NCBI GenBank assembly: GCA_024449915.1
Contig: JAMZAV010003116.1
Coordinates: 1-64,000 of the forward strand
Direction of reading: 5' to 3'
Source of the DNA: Sweltsa coloradensis
Taxonomy: Eukaryota > Arthropoda > Insecta > Plecoptera > Chloroperlidae
Length of the DNA: 64,000 nucleotides
Below are positions 24,430 through 34,399 of this stretch, in pieces (within the stretch, counting starts at the first letter, position 1; each line of letters opens with the position of its first letter). The notes under the pieces are model-generated. The model had not been told where the DNA came from. It worked only from the letters and a program-made list of their open reading frames with translations, and did not search any database. A program made the position numbers and the translations under genes.

Positions 24430-24850
24430 GGCTGGGATCTGGGCAACAACAAGGCTAGCCGTGCGGTCTGGCTGGCCAGATGCGTTCCCGTACGAGCCAG
24501 CGCATGAGCATACGTGGCTGACTTGCCAAAAAACTAGTACCAGCCAACACACGGCCAGACATATGGACAAATGCACGTTTCGTCTGGATAGCCGGATGCG
24601 TCCGTACGAGGCCGGACGCATGGGCAATAAGCGTGGCCTGACCGCAAAAAATAGTACCAGCACAAACGGCTAGCCATATGACAAAAGCATGTTTTAGTTG
24701 GCTAGCCGGATACGTCCCGTGCGGGCCCAGAACGCATGCGCCATACGTGGTATGACTGCCAAAAAACAGTACATCAGCCGCATCCGGCTAGCAGCATGTT
24801 GGAATGAGTTTTCGCCAGGTAGTCGGATGTGGCCCTTACAGGCCAGACGT
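24430..24850 (+). repeat. 117-bp satellite, patch 3 (variant units)
   Basis: Variant units with the anchor gccaaaaaactagtacc near 24,525 repeated near 24,643 and 24,759, again a spacing of 116-118. Shared words are ggctagccggatgcgt, ccgtacgag and gccatatg. The rearranged word order relative to patches 1 and 2 suggests a related subfamily with the same period. Confidence 0.7.
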
Positions 24851-24859
24851 ACGTGCTTC

Positions 24860-26880
24860 TTAGGGTGACCATAAAAGATTTGAAAAATGTCTTTATCAAA
24901 AAGCTAGACTTAAAATGGTTCACGCTTAGAAACACGAATTTATTAATTTACACTAGTTCGACTTTCTTGTATTCCTTCCACGTAGACTAGTCTTCTCGAA
25001 ATCCTGAATTCTTTTCGCAAGTGGTCTCTCTTATGCAAGGATTTCCTAATCCCTGCTGTTAGCGCAAGGGTGGTTTCATAGAAAGTAATAAGCCACACGT
25101 GCACGGGCCGGACAATTGTGACATTCACTTTACCACCTTAACCTTGACTTAGCTCAACGTAGGCTTGGAGAGTACGAGATATTGGAAATGAATTTGATAA
25201 TGATTAAAAATGACTGTTTGTCTAAGATTTATTAAAAATTAGGTGATTGTTGTAGAGCTGGAAATAAGGTGATTAAAAAGTATAGATTACTATAAAATAG
25301 TAATTATATTGGAATTAAACAAACAACAGAAATGCCATTAAAAATACAGAAATACAATAAATGAATCTGACAGGTACCAGTTAAATATATACCCCTATAT
25401 GGTAATAATTAAATTTAAATAAACGATACCTGTTAGAAGTTCTGGTGGGGTGATGTTGTGGGGGGTGAAGGAATGATCCGGTAGGAATGACGACTTGCTC
25501 TCGTTCAGAATAGGCTAAGAGGGAGGGCAAACTGTTCGTGGAAGGTTGGTAACTGTTTCAATGAGAAGTGCAGATGGGTAGACGCTATGAGTAATGTGAT
25601 AACTTGTTGATTGATTGTGGATTTGAAAATGAATTGACGTCGTTGAATTAGAGTGGTTTGATATGGGTGGGTTGCGATGGTTGCTCTCAGAATCAGATTT
25701 GTTCTAACAGTGATGTTCGATGTGAAGCCGGAAAAAACATTTTAATTGCCTGTGCATATTAATAAATTTCGCACTTTCTTTCTTAAACACCGTCATTCAC
25801 TTTCAATAATAGGTTAATTTCAAACCATTACAGCCACAGAAAACTCGTCATGTCCTTAGTACACAACACAAACGTCCGCGGGAGCTCCAAAGTTCGTCTA
25901 TCACTATTCCCAGACGTGACCAACGTTCGTCCGAAGACCCTTCATCCTTCTTCCAAGACTAGCATAACGCCAATCAAAGTATTGTATAAAAAATACGTCA
26001 TCACAAAATAACCAAAATAAAAGATCTTTTCATGGTGTATAGGAACGCTAAAATTGGCCTTGAGCTCCCCTGCAAGCTGACTTTAAATTAGTTTATCTGT
26101 ATTGTTTTTGTTGAAATTTATAGGCCAATTTGTAGAAAATATAGAATAAACATTTTAAGATTTAAAAGATCGTCGTGAAAAGAAATTGTATCTACAAAAC
26201 AGCAAAGTCCAGATCCAAGTCTGCATATTATGAAAGGAACTAAATCAATTCACCCTTAAGACGTGTGAGAACTGAAACTTGGCTTGGAGAAAGCAGTCCT
26301 GCCCTTGGCGACCTTTAGGTCTTTGAGTTAATTGAAAAACTGAGATTAAATCTGTCCAAGCCTCGTCTGCAGTTCTGTGCTATGTTTACTCAATTACTTA
26401 AAAATTCTCCCGGCACTATTGAGAGTAACCTACGAAATAGTCTGTGCCTGAAGGGCACTTTAAAAATAAACTTAATGATAAGAGGGTAGACCGAAAATCG
26501 TCTCATGTTTATTATCCCACATGCGTATAACCTCACTGTTGAATCTTAAAGAAAAAATTAGATTACGTTTTATTTATCAATTACAACACCGGTTAGATAT
26601 AAACCATTTCTTATACTAAGATGATGGCTCAAAGAGACAAATACAATAAAAAAAAAAAAATAAAAAAAAAAAAACTGTCATCAATGCAACGGTTATAATG
26701 AGAAGAGGAGAGAAACATTCAATGGGCATTAACAAAATAATTGCCCTGATTATATTTTCTTAATCAAATAGTTTTATTCCATATACAACATAAATAAATT
26801 ATGAATAAATTTTTTATGTGAACCATGAAAAAAATACAAGTAGTACCCTAAACGTAAACCCAAAATACCAAATATAAAAT
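24860..26880. other. AT-rich region with no gene seen
   Basis: No supported gene. A poly-A tract interrupted by single T bases lies at 26,648-26,673. Exons of a long-intron gene could be present here, but none was recognised in either strand. Confidence 0.5.
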
Positions 26881-26919
26881 TTTAAATAATGCAAATAAGT
26901 AAACGAATTCATTATCTAC

Positions 26920-27295
26920 ACAAAAGCATTTTCTCTGTCTCCATAGGATGTACTGAGAAACCAAGCGTGAATGGCAGTGGTAGAGGTGGGAGAAGAGGGG
27001 GATCTGCTTCAAAAGGCTTGAAGGCGATGCTGACCACTCCCTCGCAGGAGTACTTGTCCGAGCTAGGTTGAAGTGAACACGAGTCCACACCCGAGTTCCC
27101 CCACATACGTCAATCTCTGTTAATATAAACCAGCGACAGATCTGTCCGAGCCCAGAAGACTCTTTTGATTGGTGGGATCGAGTCTATACATGTGCTAGAG
27201 CGCACGTAAGGCAGGTCCAGGAACTTGAGGGAGTCACTCAGTTCCCCTCCTCGTATTACGCGCAGCCAGCAACCTGAAACAAGGGACACACATAT
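26920..27295 (-). CDS. Serine protease exon: C-terminal half with catalytic Ser region
   Basis: S1-family proteases cleave after a specificity residue using a His-Asp-Ser triad. On the minus strand, from 27,290: a damaged VAGWG-like start, EGN, then SDSLKFLDLPYVRSSTCID (27,185-27,255), the usual L..L.LP.V....C block after the G-W-G motif. Then, across frame changes, SDR.CAGY-like codons and CGGNSG (27,085-27,105), the position of the G-D-S-G-G motif, followed by LVF and YSCEGVVSIAFKP, matching the V-S strand after the active site. At least three frame changes occur in 200 bp, so no translation is continuous. The motif order is unmistakable, but whether the copy is functional cannot be told. 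Confidence 0.7.
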
Positions 27296-27626
27296 TCATA
27301 TCGTCCACCCAGTCTGTTACAAGAACTGGCCAATATGTTTTGCGACTCGGTACATGGAGTTACAGCCAACAAAGTTAATATCCTATTCGGATGACGATGA
27401 GTGACTTCGCTGGACACTAAAACCTGACGCTACAGCTCATCAGCTGGTACGTATAAAAGTTTACTCTCCGAAAACTGTGTAGGTGTAAAACGTGAAGGCT
27501 CTCCCATCAGTAGCATTGTCACTATATCGTAGCCGACCGGGCTTTCAGGGTCTAAGCACTCCCACCTCGGTTTCTGCTACAATCATATTGAGCTCTGTTC
27601 CTGATGAGAATACAAAGCCTACTTAC

Positions 27627-27891
27627 AACGACGACAGATCCGATGTGAGTGGTCTCGCTCCAGAATGTGTCCAATCAAAGCAGATCAGGTTTATCTTCAG
27701 GATGATCGAGATCGGAGACTCCAGATGTAGCAAGCGATGTCGTAGACGAAGTCCGCGTTCCGTCATCCGGAAAGTGTCGTGTATAAAACAACCTCGAGAT
27801 GTTTCCTCATCTGTACGGCAGGTCAGGGGTCGTCCCAGGCGCGGAGAGCTTGCCGGCAGCCACCTCGTTACAGGACTGGCTGCCTCTTCTC
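27627..27891 (-). CDS. Serine protease exon: catalytic His and Asp region
   Basis: Acceptor gcgcag at 27,892-27,897 and donor gtaagt at 27,621-27,626 bound an exon-sized block. Its first codons read EEAA followed by a damaged position where A-A-H-C is expected, then frames reading NEVAAGKLSAPGTTPDLPYR. Further on IHDTFR and, split over two frames, Y-D-I-A then LLHLESPISIILKINLICF, the classic D-I-A-L-L-x-L-x-x-P-I..CF context of the catalytic Asp. The His triplet itself is not legible. Two or three frame changes are needed. The preceding exon ends in MVVS, which is where the His exon should join. Confidence 0.68.
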
Positions 27892-28253
27892 CTGCGCGAC
27901 TCATTCCCAGAAACAGGCGCGGCTGAAATATTTAACACTTGTCGCATTTAATCATTGGGTTGTGACTGGTTTTCTAATTATATCAGCATCTAAATTAAAA
28001 TAACTGACAAAAGTAACTAAGAAATGTATTATTCAGGAGTTTGTTTCTTTTCTCTTTTGTCGCCACCTCGCTTTATAAATATTGTAATTCGTAATGTATA
28101 AGTTGACTGTCAGTTATTCTTTTACTTGATATTGAAACAATAATAATATTATTGAAAAAAATTAATTTAGATTTTGAAGATGTTCAAAAGGAGGTTAAGT
28201 TAGGGACAATTGATTTGATACTATCTACCTCAGGAGCTTTGCTATTCTTTATT

Positions 28254-28425
28254 TAACAGGACACAACCATTTCGGGTTTGATAAGGGCCGCGCAGATCTG
28301 ATCTATATTCCAGAGCCTGCTTAACCATGTAGATCCCAACGTGCCAGGGGAATCCCCGACCTTGGCTACTGCCCCCCGGAGATGAGCGAGCGCCAGCGTG
28401 GTGTTGCCGTCGCCGAGTCTTGGGG
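28254..28425 (-). CDS. Serine protease exon: activation site and start of trypsin domain
   Basis: On the minus strand PWHVGIYMVKQALEY (28,305-28,350) is the F-P-W-H-V-x-I-Y start block of trypsin-type domains. Upstream in a shifted frame SLISGG.VAKVG holds the region of the zymogen activation cleavage (R before S-L-I-S-G-G). Downstream QICAALIKPEMVVS, again shifted, corresponds to CGG-S-L-I-S-x-x-x-V-V-S, with CAA in place of CGG. A donor is not obvious; cct-gttaaat at about 28,258 is weak. Adjacent minus-strand blocks at lower coordinates continue the domain. Confidence 0.7.
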
Positions 28426-29221
28426 ACAGACACGAAACACCGTACTACACAAGATTGATTCTGACTGAGTTTAATGTTTGAGTGAACGCATTGGTATTTT
28501 TACATCGCCGTGCATGCGTTGAGTGTTGTTTTTGCACGGACGACACTTGATGACGACCAAGGCAGCAAGCTGCATTGATTATGAGTATATTGTATAGTTA
28601 TTCTTGGATTCGATAGAGAATCCAATCTTTGTTTTACAAAGTCAATTTAACCAGTCTATTATATTCTGTTTACTGATATTTGTAGTACAGGTATGGATAA
28701 AACTGAGACATTGTATGAAGGACTAGATCTGTAAGGCAAATGATGGAAAGCAGCCACAGTTTGTGGAAGATATGTCAGATCGTATAATACTGGTCTGCAA
28801 TAGAGGAAAAACGCTAGGCTTCTAAATTCATATATGCAATTATTGAATCAGAAATTTGATTTTTCAACTGCTAAGCTGAAGACAACATGCACACGTTAGC
28901 GCCATTTTCAGGGTGGTGGAAAATACATATAGGCATTATTTATCTGTCGTTTCACGAATACTGAAGGTGATTAAACATTGATTAAAATATGGTTGTTCAT
29001 TAAGAATATTACCATTCACAATTGAGAGTTATTGACGTGTCCGGCAAATTTACGCACATTTTGATTTAAAACATAAATGGGTTTGTTATCAAAATCTTTT
29101 GTGGCTCTGACAGTGTATGTGTATACCCTCTTTACTTTTATCAAATTGTGTTATATAATCATCAACTACAAAATGAAAAAACACGTGACATGAACTTCAC
29201 TCTAGAACACAAACCGCGATA

Positions 29222-29415
29222 GCACGGTGAAGACTGGAACGGTCCACTTGCCACGTTCTGCGACAGGTGACCTTCCCTGTAGCTTGGACACTATAGTAGG
29301 AGCCACAAACCTGGCTTGCAGCAGGCGGCTCAGTCGCCAAACTGGATTGGTTGGCTGCAGTTTACTCTCTCTCCGCCAGGGGAGCAGGATATATTCCACA
29401 TCTTGGAAGTCACAG
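29222..29415 (-). CDS. Sushi/CCP-like cysteine module, copy 1
   Basis: CCP modules bind protein or surface ligands in complement-like and arthropod immune proteases. In minus-strand frames, WNISC and VNCSQPIQFGD are followed in a shifted frame by CCKPGF.VAPT and then GKW, the order C-x-P, C-K-P-G-F, (T-C), G-x-W of a CCP domain. The acceptor-like ttccaag precedes it at about 29,410. The plus-strand frames here are shadows. The module is duplicated 400 bp upstream on the minus strand. Assignment to CCP rests on spacing and on C-K-P-G-F; a related cysteine-rich fold is possible. Confidence 0.5.
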
Positions 29416-29621
29416 AGGGCGGACAAATTGTAGTTGAAACTAAGACTGGTATTAGAAACAAGAACTATTCAGTTTCACCACTTACTGCAGTGGTTAACCT
29501 ACAGTTATTCTTGTATGTTTCGTGTGTGTAACACTCTCTATTTTCGGATTCTTTAACAATTAAATTTCCAAAATGAAAACAATGTAAAGTCCTTCACATG
29601 GTTAAAACACAAACATGGGTC

Positions 29622-29815
29622 GCACGTGAAAACTGAAACGGTTTACCACTGGCCACTTCTGAGGACAGGTGACCTTCCTCCGTCTGACACTAGTAGAGCC
29701 ACAAACCCTGGCTTGCAACCTAGGCGAGTTCAGTCGCTATCTGATGTGGTTGGCTGCAGTTTACTCCCTCGCCCGCATAGAAGCAGGATATGTTCCACAG
29801 GATGGGAGCGCAGCA
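29622..29815 (-). CDS. Sushi/CCP-like cysteine module, copy 2
   Basis: Minus-strand WNISCFYAGEGVNCSQPHQI, then a shifted LGCKPGF and a further G-x-W. It is about 80 percent like copy 1 by eye, including non-coding flank on the 3' side (gtgaaaactgaaacggt versus gtgaagactggaacggt). This shows that a genomic segment larger than the module was duplicated in tandem. The same caveats on frame hold. Confidence 0.5.
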
Positions 29816-29854
29816 GGTGGACACATGTAGTGAACCTGCTGTGCAGCTATTATA

Positions 29855-29965
29855 AACAGAAACACCCGTAAGTCCCACCAACAACTCCCTTGCTGTGTTG
29901 TCTGCAGTCAACTGCCCGCCTGCCAGGGCAGGATATCAGCACTGGCTGGAAGGTCAGCGGTGGCC
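29855..29965 (-). CDS. Partial sushi/CCP-like module, copy 3
   Basis: After an acceptor-like ttccag (29,957-29,962) the minus strand reads PVLISCPGRRAVDCRQHSKG then GGTYGCFC, paralleling the first half of copies 1 and 2 (ISC, V-x-C-x-Q). The second half with C-K-P-G-F was not recognised. This may be a separate module type or a truncated copy. Confidence 0.35.
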
Positions 29966-30331
29966 ACAGGAGCCAAGTTCTATGTGAATGGCCAAAGTTT
30001 AGTTCTCCACCATCAAATGTGCAAATGTCCATAATATCAAGGAGAGGGCAGCTCGCTTGGGACGATACTAACACACTTAAGTATGAACAACGAAAACAAG
30101 GAAGATTTTTTTTGTACAACATCGTTGTGACGACCGCAGTGCTCGAAAATTCTAAAATGTTTTGTTGTGGTGAACTTATGTTGATAACCCTTTTAAACAA
30201 TCAAGACACAACAAAATCCTAACAAACAACACCCAAACCTTGATCCGATTTAATAAATACCTTAAGAGAAAAATTTTGCAGTGTGGACTTTGAATGAGTT
30301 GAATGATCCTGCTGTGAAGTACATAGCTCAC

Positions 30332-30649
30332 CTAGAAAAACCGTTAAGTTCCCTGACAACCTGCGGCTGGGGCCAATTGCGATCGTGGGAGACCACGCAA
30401 CAGTGCAAGTCCTTGGGCCATTGTGTTGGGCTGCGCGGAAGTGCTGCGAGGTCGTTTGATAGACCCTGTCGTCCAGGGGCACCTCCCATTTTCCGTCTGA
30501 GCTTGTGGCTTGTGTGTCATCGATAAGTCCTCGCGGATGACAGGTCGCCCAGGACCCAGGACATGTTGGCGGATAGGGCGACTCTCCTGACCTCACAGGT
30601 GCCTGCGTTGTTCCCGTGTAGACAGCGTAGAATTGGGACGTGGGCGGAC
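30332..30649 (-). CDS. Ig-like domain exon 3
   Basis: Bounded by acceptor gcttcag (30,650-30,656) and donor gtgagc (30,326-30,331). The reading frame entering after one base gives GPPTSQFYAVYTGTTQA; a shifted frame gives TCEVRRVALSANMSWVLGDL, the first Ig cysteine and core tryptophan 14 residues apart; the original frame resumes with DDTQATSSDGKWEVPLDDRV, SQHF, then TCTVAW (second cysteine) and NLTVFL (last strand), ending in phase 1. This is a C2/C1-like Ig fold, probably extracellular. The two compensating shifts look like sequencing errors. The phase matches Ig2. Confidence 0.72.
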
Positions 30650-30659
30650 CTGAAGCAAC

Positions 30660-32390
30660 AAATGGCCATGAGTGAGAAGAAAAAAAAACTGAGGCAACAG
30701 GGGAGAAAGGAGGACTCCTACACCTCACAGGTGGCTGGGATTCGGCCGGGCTAGTGAGCTTGCCTAGAAGCGATTATATCACGTCCACGATTTAAGTACG
30801 ATTAAGAGACGAAGTTGTTTGTAATGGAATCTAGTTACAAGCTCAGTGCCGGTGTCTACCTGCAGATGTCGGATGGTCACCTACGAGTTAAATATTTTCA
30901 CTGCTAGGGCTTGATAGAAAGGTGCATACGTTTTTTTCGGAAAATGAAATAATAATTATTGACCGAAGATGTATAGAAGGAGTGAAAGAAGCTACTTCAT
31001 CGTGTGTTCCAAGGTACAATGCCGTTATCTGCATAGGATGCAACAAGTAACAAAAAATAGGATGGAATCCCGTTTTAAACATATTGTTAAAGTTATTGTT
31101 TCTACAGAACAAAGTCTGATCGTCATTGATGATTTGTTCTGAATGCATAAGCTATATCTTACAATGACAGATATAGGCCAACACACACTTTAGCTCGCTT
31201 GAGGTAAGAACCAACAATAATAAAGTCTTCTAAGAACACAAAATGCAGAGATTTTGCTGCTTCGCAAATTGGTTGACACTATCGTGTTTGGCACCAAACG
31301 ATTCCGTCCAAATAGAAGCAAAAGCTGGCGGTAATTGATGTGAACACTACAAAACTTGGAGGAAACAAAGACACATTTCTGAGCCTTAAATTGAGCCAAT
31401 TTTGTTTCTTATGCTTTATTTTTGTAATTCATCTACACTCATCGCGCCTGATGATGTTGAGAAAAATATTCTTAATCAGAACATTATTGGTAATCCTCAA
31501 AAAAACGTATTTTATGAAGCTTAATGTAGAGTTTTTGTCGTAGCATTAATCAGTTGACACCATCGTGTTCAGACGGTCAATCCCGTATCCAAAAACACCT
31601 CGGACGGGGTATGTGACATTCGACATGAACAGTTAAATATGAGTTAAAACAGGTGTCAGTTTGAACCAGTATTTACCATTTTTAAAAAAGAAATTTTTCA
31701 CGATCAACTTACACGTTCGAGACTTGTTCAGTGCAATAGACGTTTGACAAATATTGCCTCACCCGCACTAACTTGGCTCGGCCTTATCATCTTGCTATAC
31801 CTGTTTAATTATTTTAAGCGTAATAGTCCTTGACAAAAATATAATAACAAATGTGTTATTATAATAATAAACCTCTAATAGGTTTCTGCTCCCGGTGATG
31901 GTGCCTCGAGACAAGGAAACAAAATAAACTTTACAACATATTAACTTTTCTTGCAGATATTAAACTAGGAATGAAGTAAAAACAATGATAATGTTGTATC
32001 AAATAAATCTGGTTTACCCTAATAGACTGGTAAAAAAATGGAATATTTTTAATACTAGCGGCAAAATGTGAGACATTTGGGTATCGGGCTGATTTATAGG
32101 TAAAAAACCCCAATAAATCCGAATTTGCCCGTTACCACCTCGGATTGTGACCCGTTTTGCCCCAGGAATCCAAGATGGCGTCACAAAGTGTACAAATCCG
32201 GATAAAACCCATTAAAAGTACTATTTATTCATTGAACACGTCAGTGGGTCATTTTATGGTTTTAGGGGTTCGCCGGAAGAAGAACGATTGAAAGTGTTTC
32301 GAAAAAAGCTCAGAAAACGGGAAGTACCATTTTCAAAATGGCGGCCACTATGATGGAGAAAACTGGGTCTATTTTCCCCTTTGAGTAAAT
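30660..32390. other. Presumed intron/intergenic sequence
   Basis: No exon recognised. A dispersed repeat element lies near 31,555-31,650 (see 33.1-33.6 kb). Two ATGGCG-centred words occur near 32,171 and 32,337, shared with repeats at 39-41 kb. Confidence 0.45.
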
Positions 32391-32419
32391 ACCATTTTAT
32401 ACGTGACACCTTGACTCAC

Positions 32420-32746
32420 GTGCCACGACGAGCGCAGTGCATCTCCAGTCAAACTTTTTTGTGGTAGAGTCGATATAACCCCTGACCGGTCCGTTGTCCG
32501 CCTCGCTGATGTTGGTAAACGTGAGGCCACACTCTCCGCTCTGCAGTCCGGCCCCGAAATAGAGATGCCGGCCGGTGCTGTGGGCAGACCCGGCTCCCTG
32601 GTCGAAACTGAGTCTACCAGACTCGCCAGGCAGGTAGAATTGGCAGTATTCCAGTGGCTCCCCCGCCTTCATCATGTACCTCGCCTCCCCGCCCGGGAGG
32701 ACGACCAGCTCACTCTGTGTCCAGGTGTGAGGGAGGGGGTCCTTGA
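32420..32746 (-). CDS. Ig-like domain exon 2 (open and intact)
   Basis: The best-preserved coding exon of the window. Acceptor cgttacag (32,747-32,754) and donor gtgagt (32,414-32,419) bound 327 bases with one uninterrupted frame, entering and leaving in phase 1. The product has a first cysteine in YCQFYLPGES, then the block YFGAGLQSGECGLTFTNIS, an aspartate-asparagine-glycine turn (EADNG), and WRC near the end. This Y-x-G-x-G-L..G-E-C-G-L pattern is typical of V-like Ig domains of arthropod secreted or membrane proteins. No signal peptide or membrane segment is on this exon. It is evidence that a real gene lies here. Confidence 0.82.
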
Positions 32747-33149
32747 CTGTAACGAGGGAGAAACACATTCCATGCTGTTGTCACTCAGAGTAGACCGGGT
32801 CAACACTGTCTAGTGTTCAAAACTACAGCCAACCATGACGGAACAGGAAACCTTCTCGTTTATAGTCAGAGTGAGAGTTTCAACACTTGTGTAGGCACTC
32901 ACTTTCTGGCCAACAAACAACATCAACAACAACAAAGTGGGGGGGTCACCTGTGAGCATGCTGTGTGTGTTGGGGTAGCAGGGTATCTCTCCCAAGTAAA
33001 GGAGTTCAGTGCGGGCAACGCGATACAAGAAAAACATCTACTTCACAGAAAGACAATCAGAAAACGGAGGTGAGACGTGGAAAAAACCTTCTCTTAAACT
33101 GATTAAAAACGGGTTTCAAACGGCACAATTTCCACCAAATTCGAACCTG

Positions 33150-33560
33150 TTAGTGTCACACCCCCCGTCCGAGGTGTTAATAGATACGGAATTCGGACAG
33201 TCTGAACACGATGGAGTCCAACCTTTTGCTCTAGAACAACAGCCCTAGATTTGAGACACGGTAAAAACGGTTTTTGACTAATTGGAGCCTAGAAGAGAGC
33301 TAAAAGCAATTTTTTTTCAATTTTGTTTTCAAAATCATACTTCTCACATCACGCTACCGATAGATCTGGATTAAACAAGTTTTCATTTGGACCATTAATG
33401 GTTCAAACGTCAAAAAACGGTTTATACCGTGCCAAATCCAAAGGTTTTATCCTAGAGCCAAAATGGTTGTCACCCACGTGTCAGGACGGTCGATCCGTAT
33501 CTAAAAAACACCTTCACAGGGAGGGTGTGACACGTGTACGGTTAAAAATAGTAAAAACCA
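33150..33560. repeat. Dispersed repeat fragments, two orientations
   Basis: A module of about 90 bp around gaggtgt.aatagatacgga occurs at 33,165-33,260. The complementary orientation (cggtc.atccgtatc..aaaacacct) occurs at 33,485-33,520 and at 31,570-31,605. A word such as gtgtgacac flanks each. The module seems to be a small intronic repeat; the class is unknown. Confidence 0.5.
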
Positions 33561-33964
33561 GAAGCTTGGTTTAACAGTTTTACAGTTATGCAAATATAAC
33601 CTGTTCACGTTTCAACTTGTGCGTTGGGAGAACATGACTCATGAAATATATGTTTTCAAATAATATCTCAACTCCGCACTTACTCTGTACTTGGGAGAGC
33701 TGCACACGGTGCCCCGGCTCTGCCACACAAGACCTCGACCCACACATAAATTAAACCAGTTTAGAACTCAACTACCACGTGTGGCACTTGACTGCCAGAT
33801 ACTATGTCTTCTTACTGTGACGTGGTCGAGGTTTCTTGTATTATTCGCCTAGGTTGTGAAGAGTGGGTGGACGTTTGTTCTCCACATTTTCCCCCCCCCG
33901 TTGTTTTGGGGGGTTTTTGGGGTTACAGATACTTTACTGCTGTTGAAGACTGTGTTCAACTCAC

Positions 33965-34325
33965 TACTGCAGCCAAGTCGGGCCAGGCGTACTCTCCAGC
34001 CTCGCTCTCGGGTTCGGACGCGACAGGCGACAATCCAAAGCTTCCAGCCCTCCACTGCAGCGAGACCCCGCCTGTTTCCCCGGCTCCAGACCCGGCCGCT
34101 GTAGCTGTAGGCCGGTAGGTCGCTGTCCAGGTGGGCAGGGTCGGCCAGGGGACTGAGACCCCCAGCTCAGCTCCAGCAGCGGACCTGCCTTAGTAAACCC
34201 GTCCCACCACCTGACCTGACACCCGGCGAGGGCCACGTCAGCTGAGCAGGTGAAGGAGACAGTCTGGGCGTCCTTGTTCACACCGCCACTTGGTAGGCTG
34301 ATGGTGAGGTTGAAGGATGCGACAC
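33965..34325 (-). CDS. Ig-like domain exon 1
   Basis: Acceptor tctccag (34,326-34,332) and donor gtgagt (33,959-33,964). The frame enters in phase 1 and reads ASFNLTISLPSGG, then QTVSFTCSADVALAGCQVRW, with the first Ig cysteine and tryptophan, then WDGFTKAGPLLEL. After one or two frame changes, SDLPAYSYSG-like codons and EAGEYAW follow, the D/E-x-G-x-Y-x-C position with W written where Cys is expected. The domain is about 120 residues long. Being the highest-coordinate module recognised, it may be near the N-terminus, but no signal sequence or start exon was found above it. Confidence 0.68.
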
Positions 34326-34399
34326 CTGGAGACAAGACATCAGAGGTTGTGGGACAGATGTTTGGCCACACTTACTTCACTTGATTGAACCTAGGTATC

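Larger units (their letters stand above)
26900..34325 (-). other. Candidate modular serine protease locus (Ig, CCP, trypsin modules)
   Basis: All recognised host exons in the window lie here on one strand, in the order Ig, Ig, Ig, CCP-like modules, trypsin-type protease. Gaps between modules (0.3 to 1.6 kb) are of ordinary intron size. The Ig exons have phase-1 acceptors and, where the donor phase is readable, phase-1 donors, the standard arrangement for shuffled extracellular modules. Arthropod modular proteases such as Drosophila ModSP or Manduca HP14 have LDLa plus CCP before the protease; no LDLa motif was recognised here. One gene or two adjacent genes remain possible. Frameshifts in every exon but Ig2 may be sequencing error. 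Confidence 0.55.

Noticed and set aside
32816..33037. Additional minus-strand exon (KVSAYTSVETLTLTINEKVSC)
   Set aside because: An acceptor-like cag precedes it and the frame is open, but it ends in a stop before any donor and lacks the Ig core pattern. Not strong enough to list as an exon.
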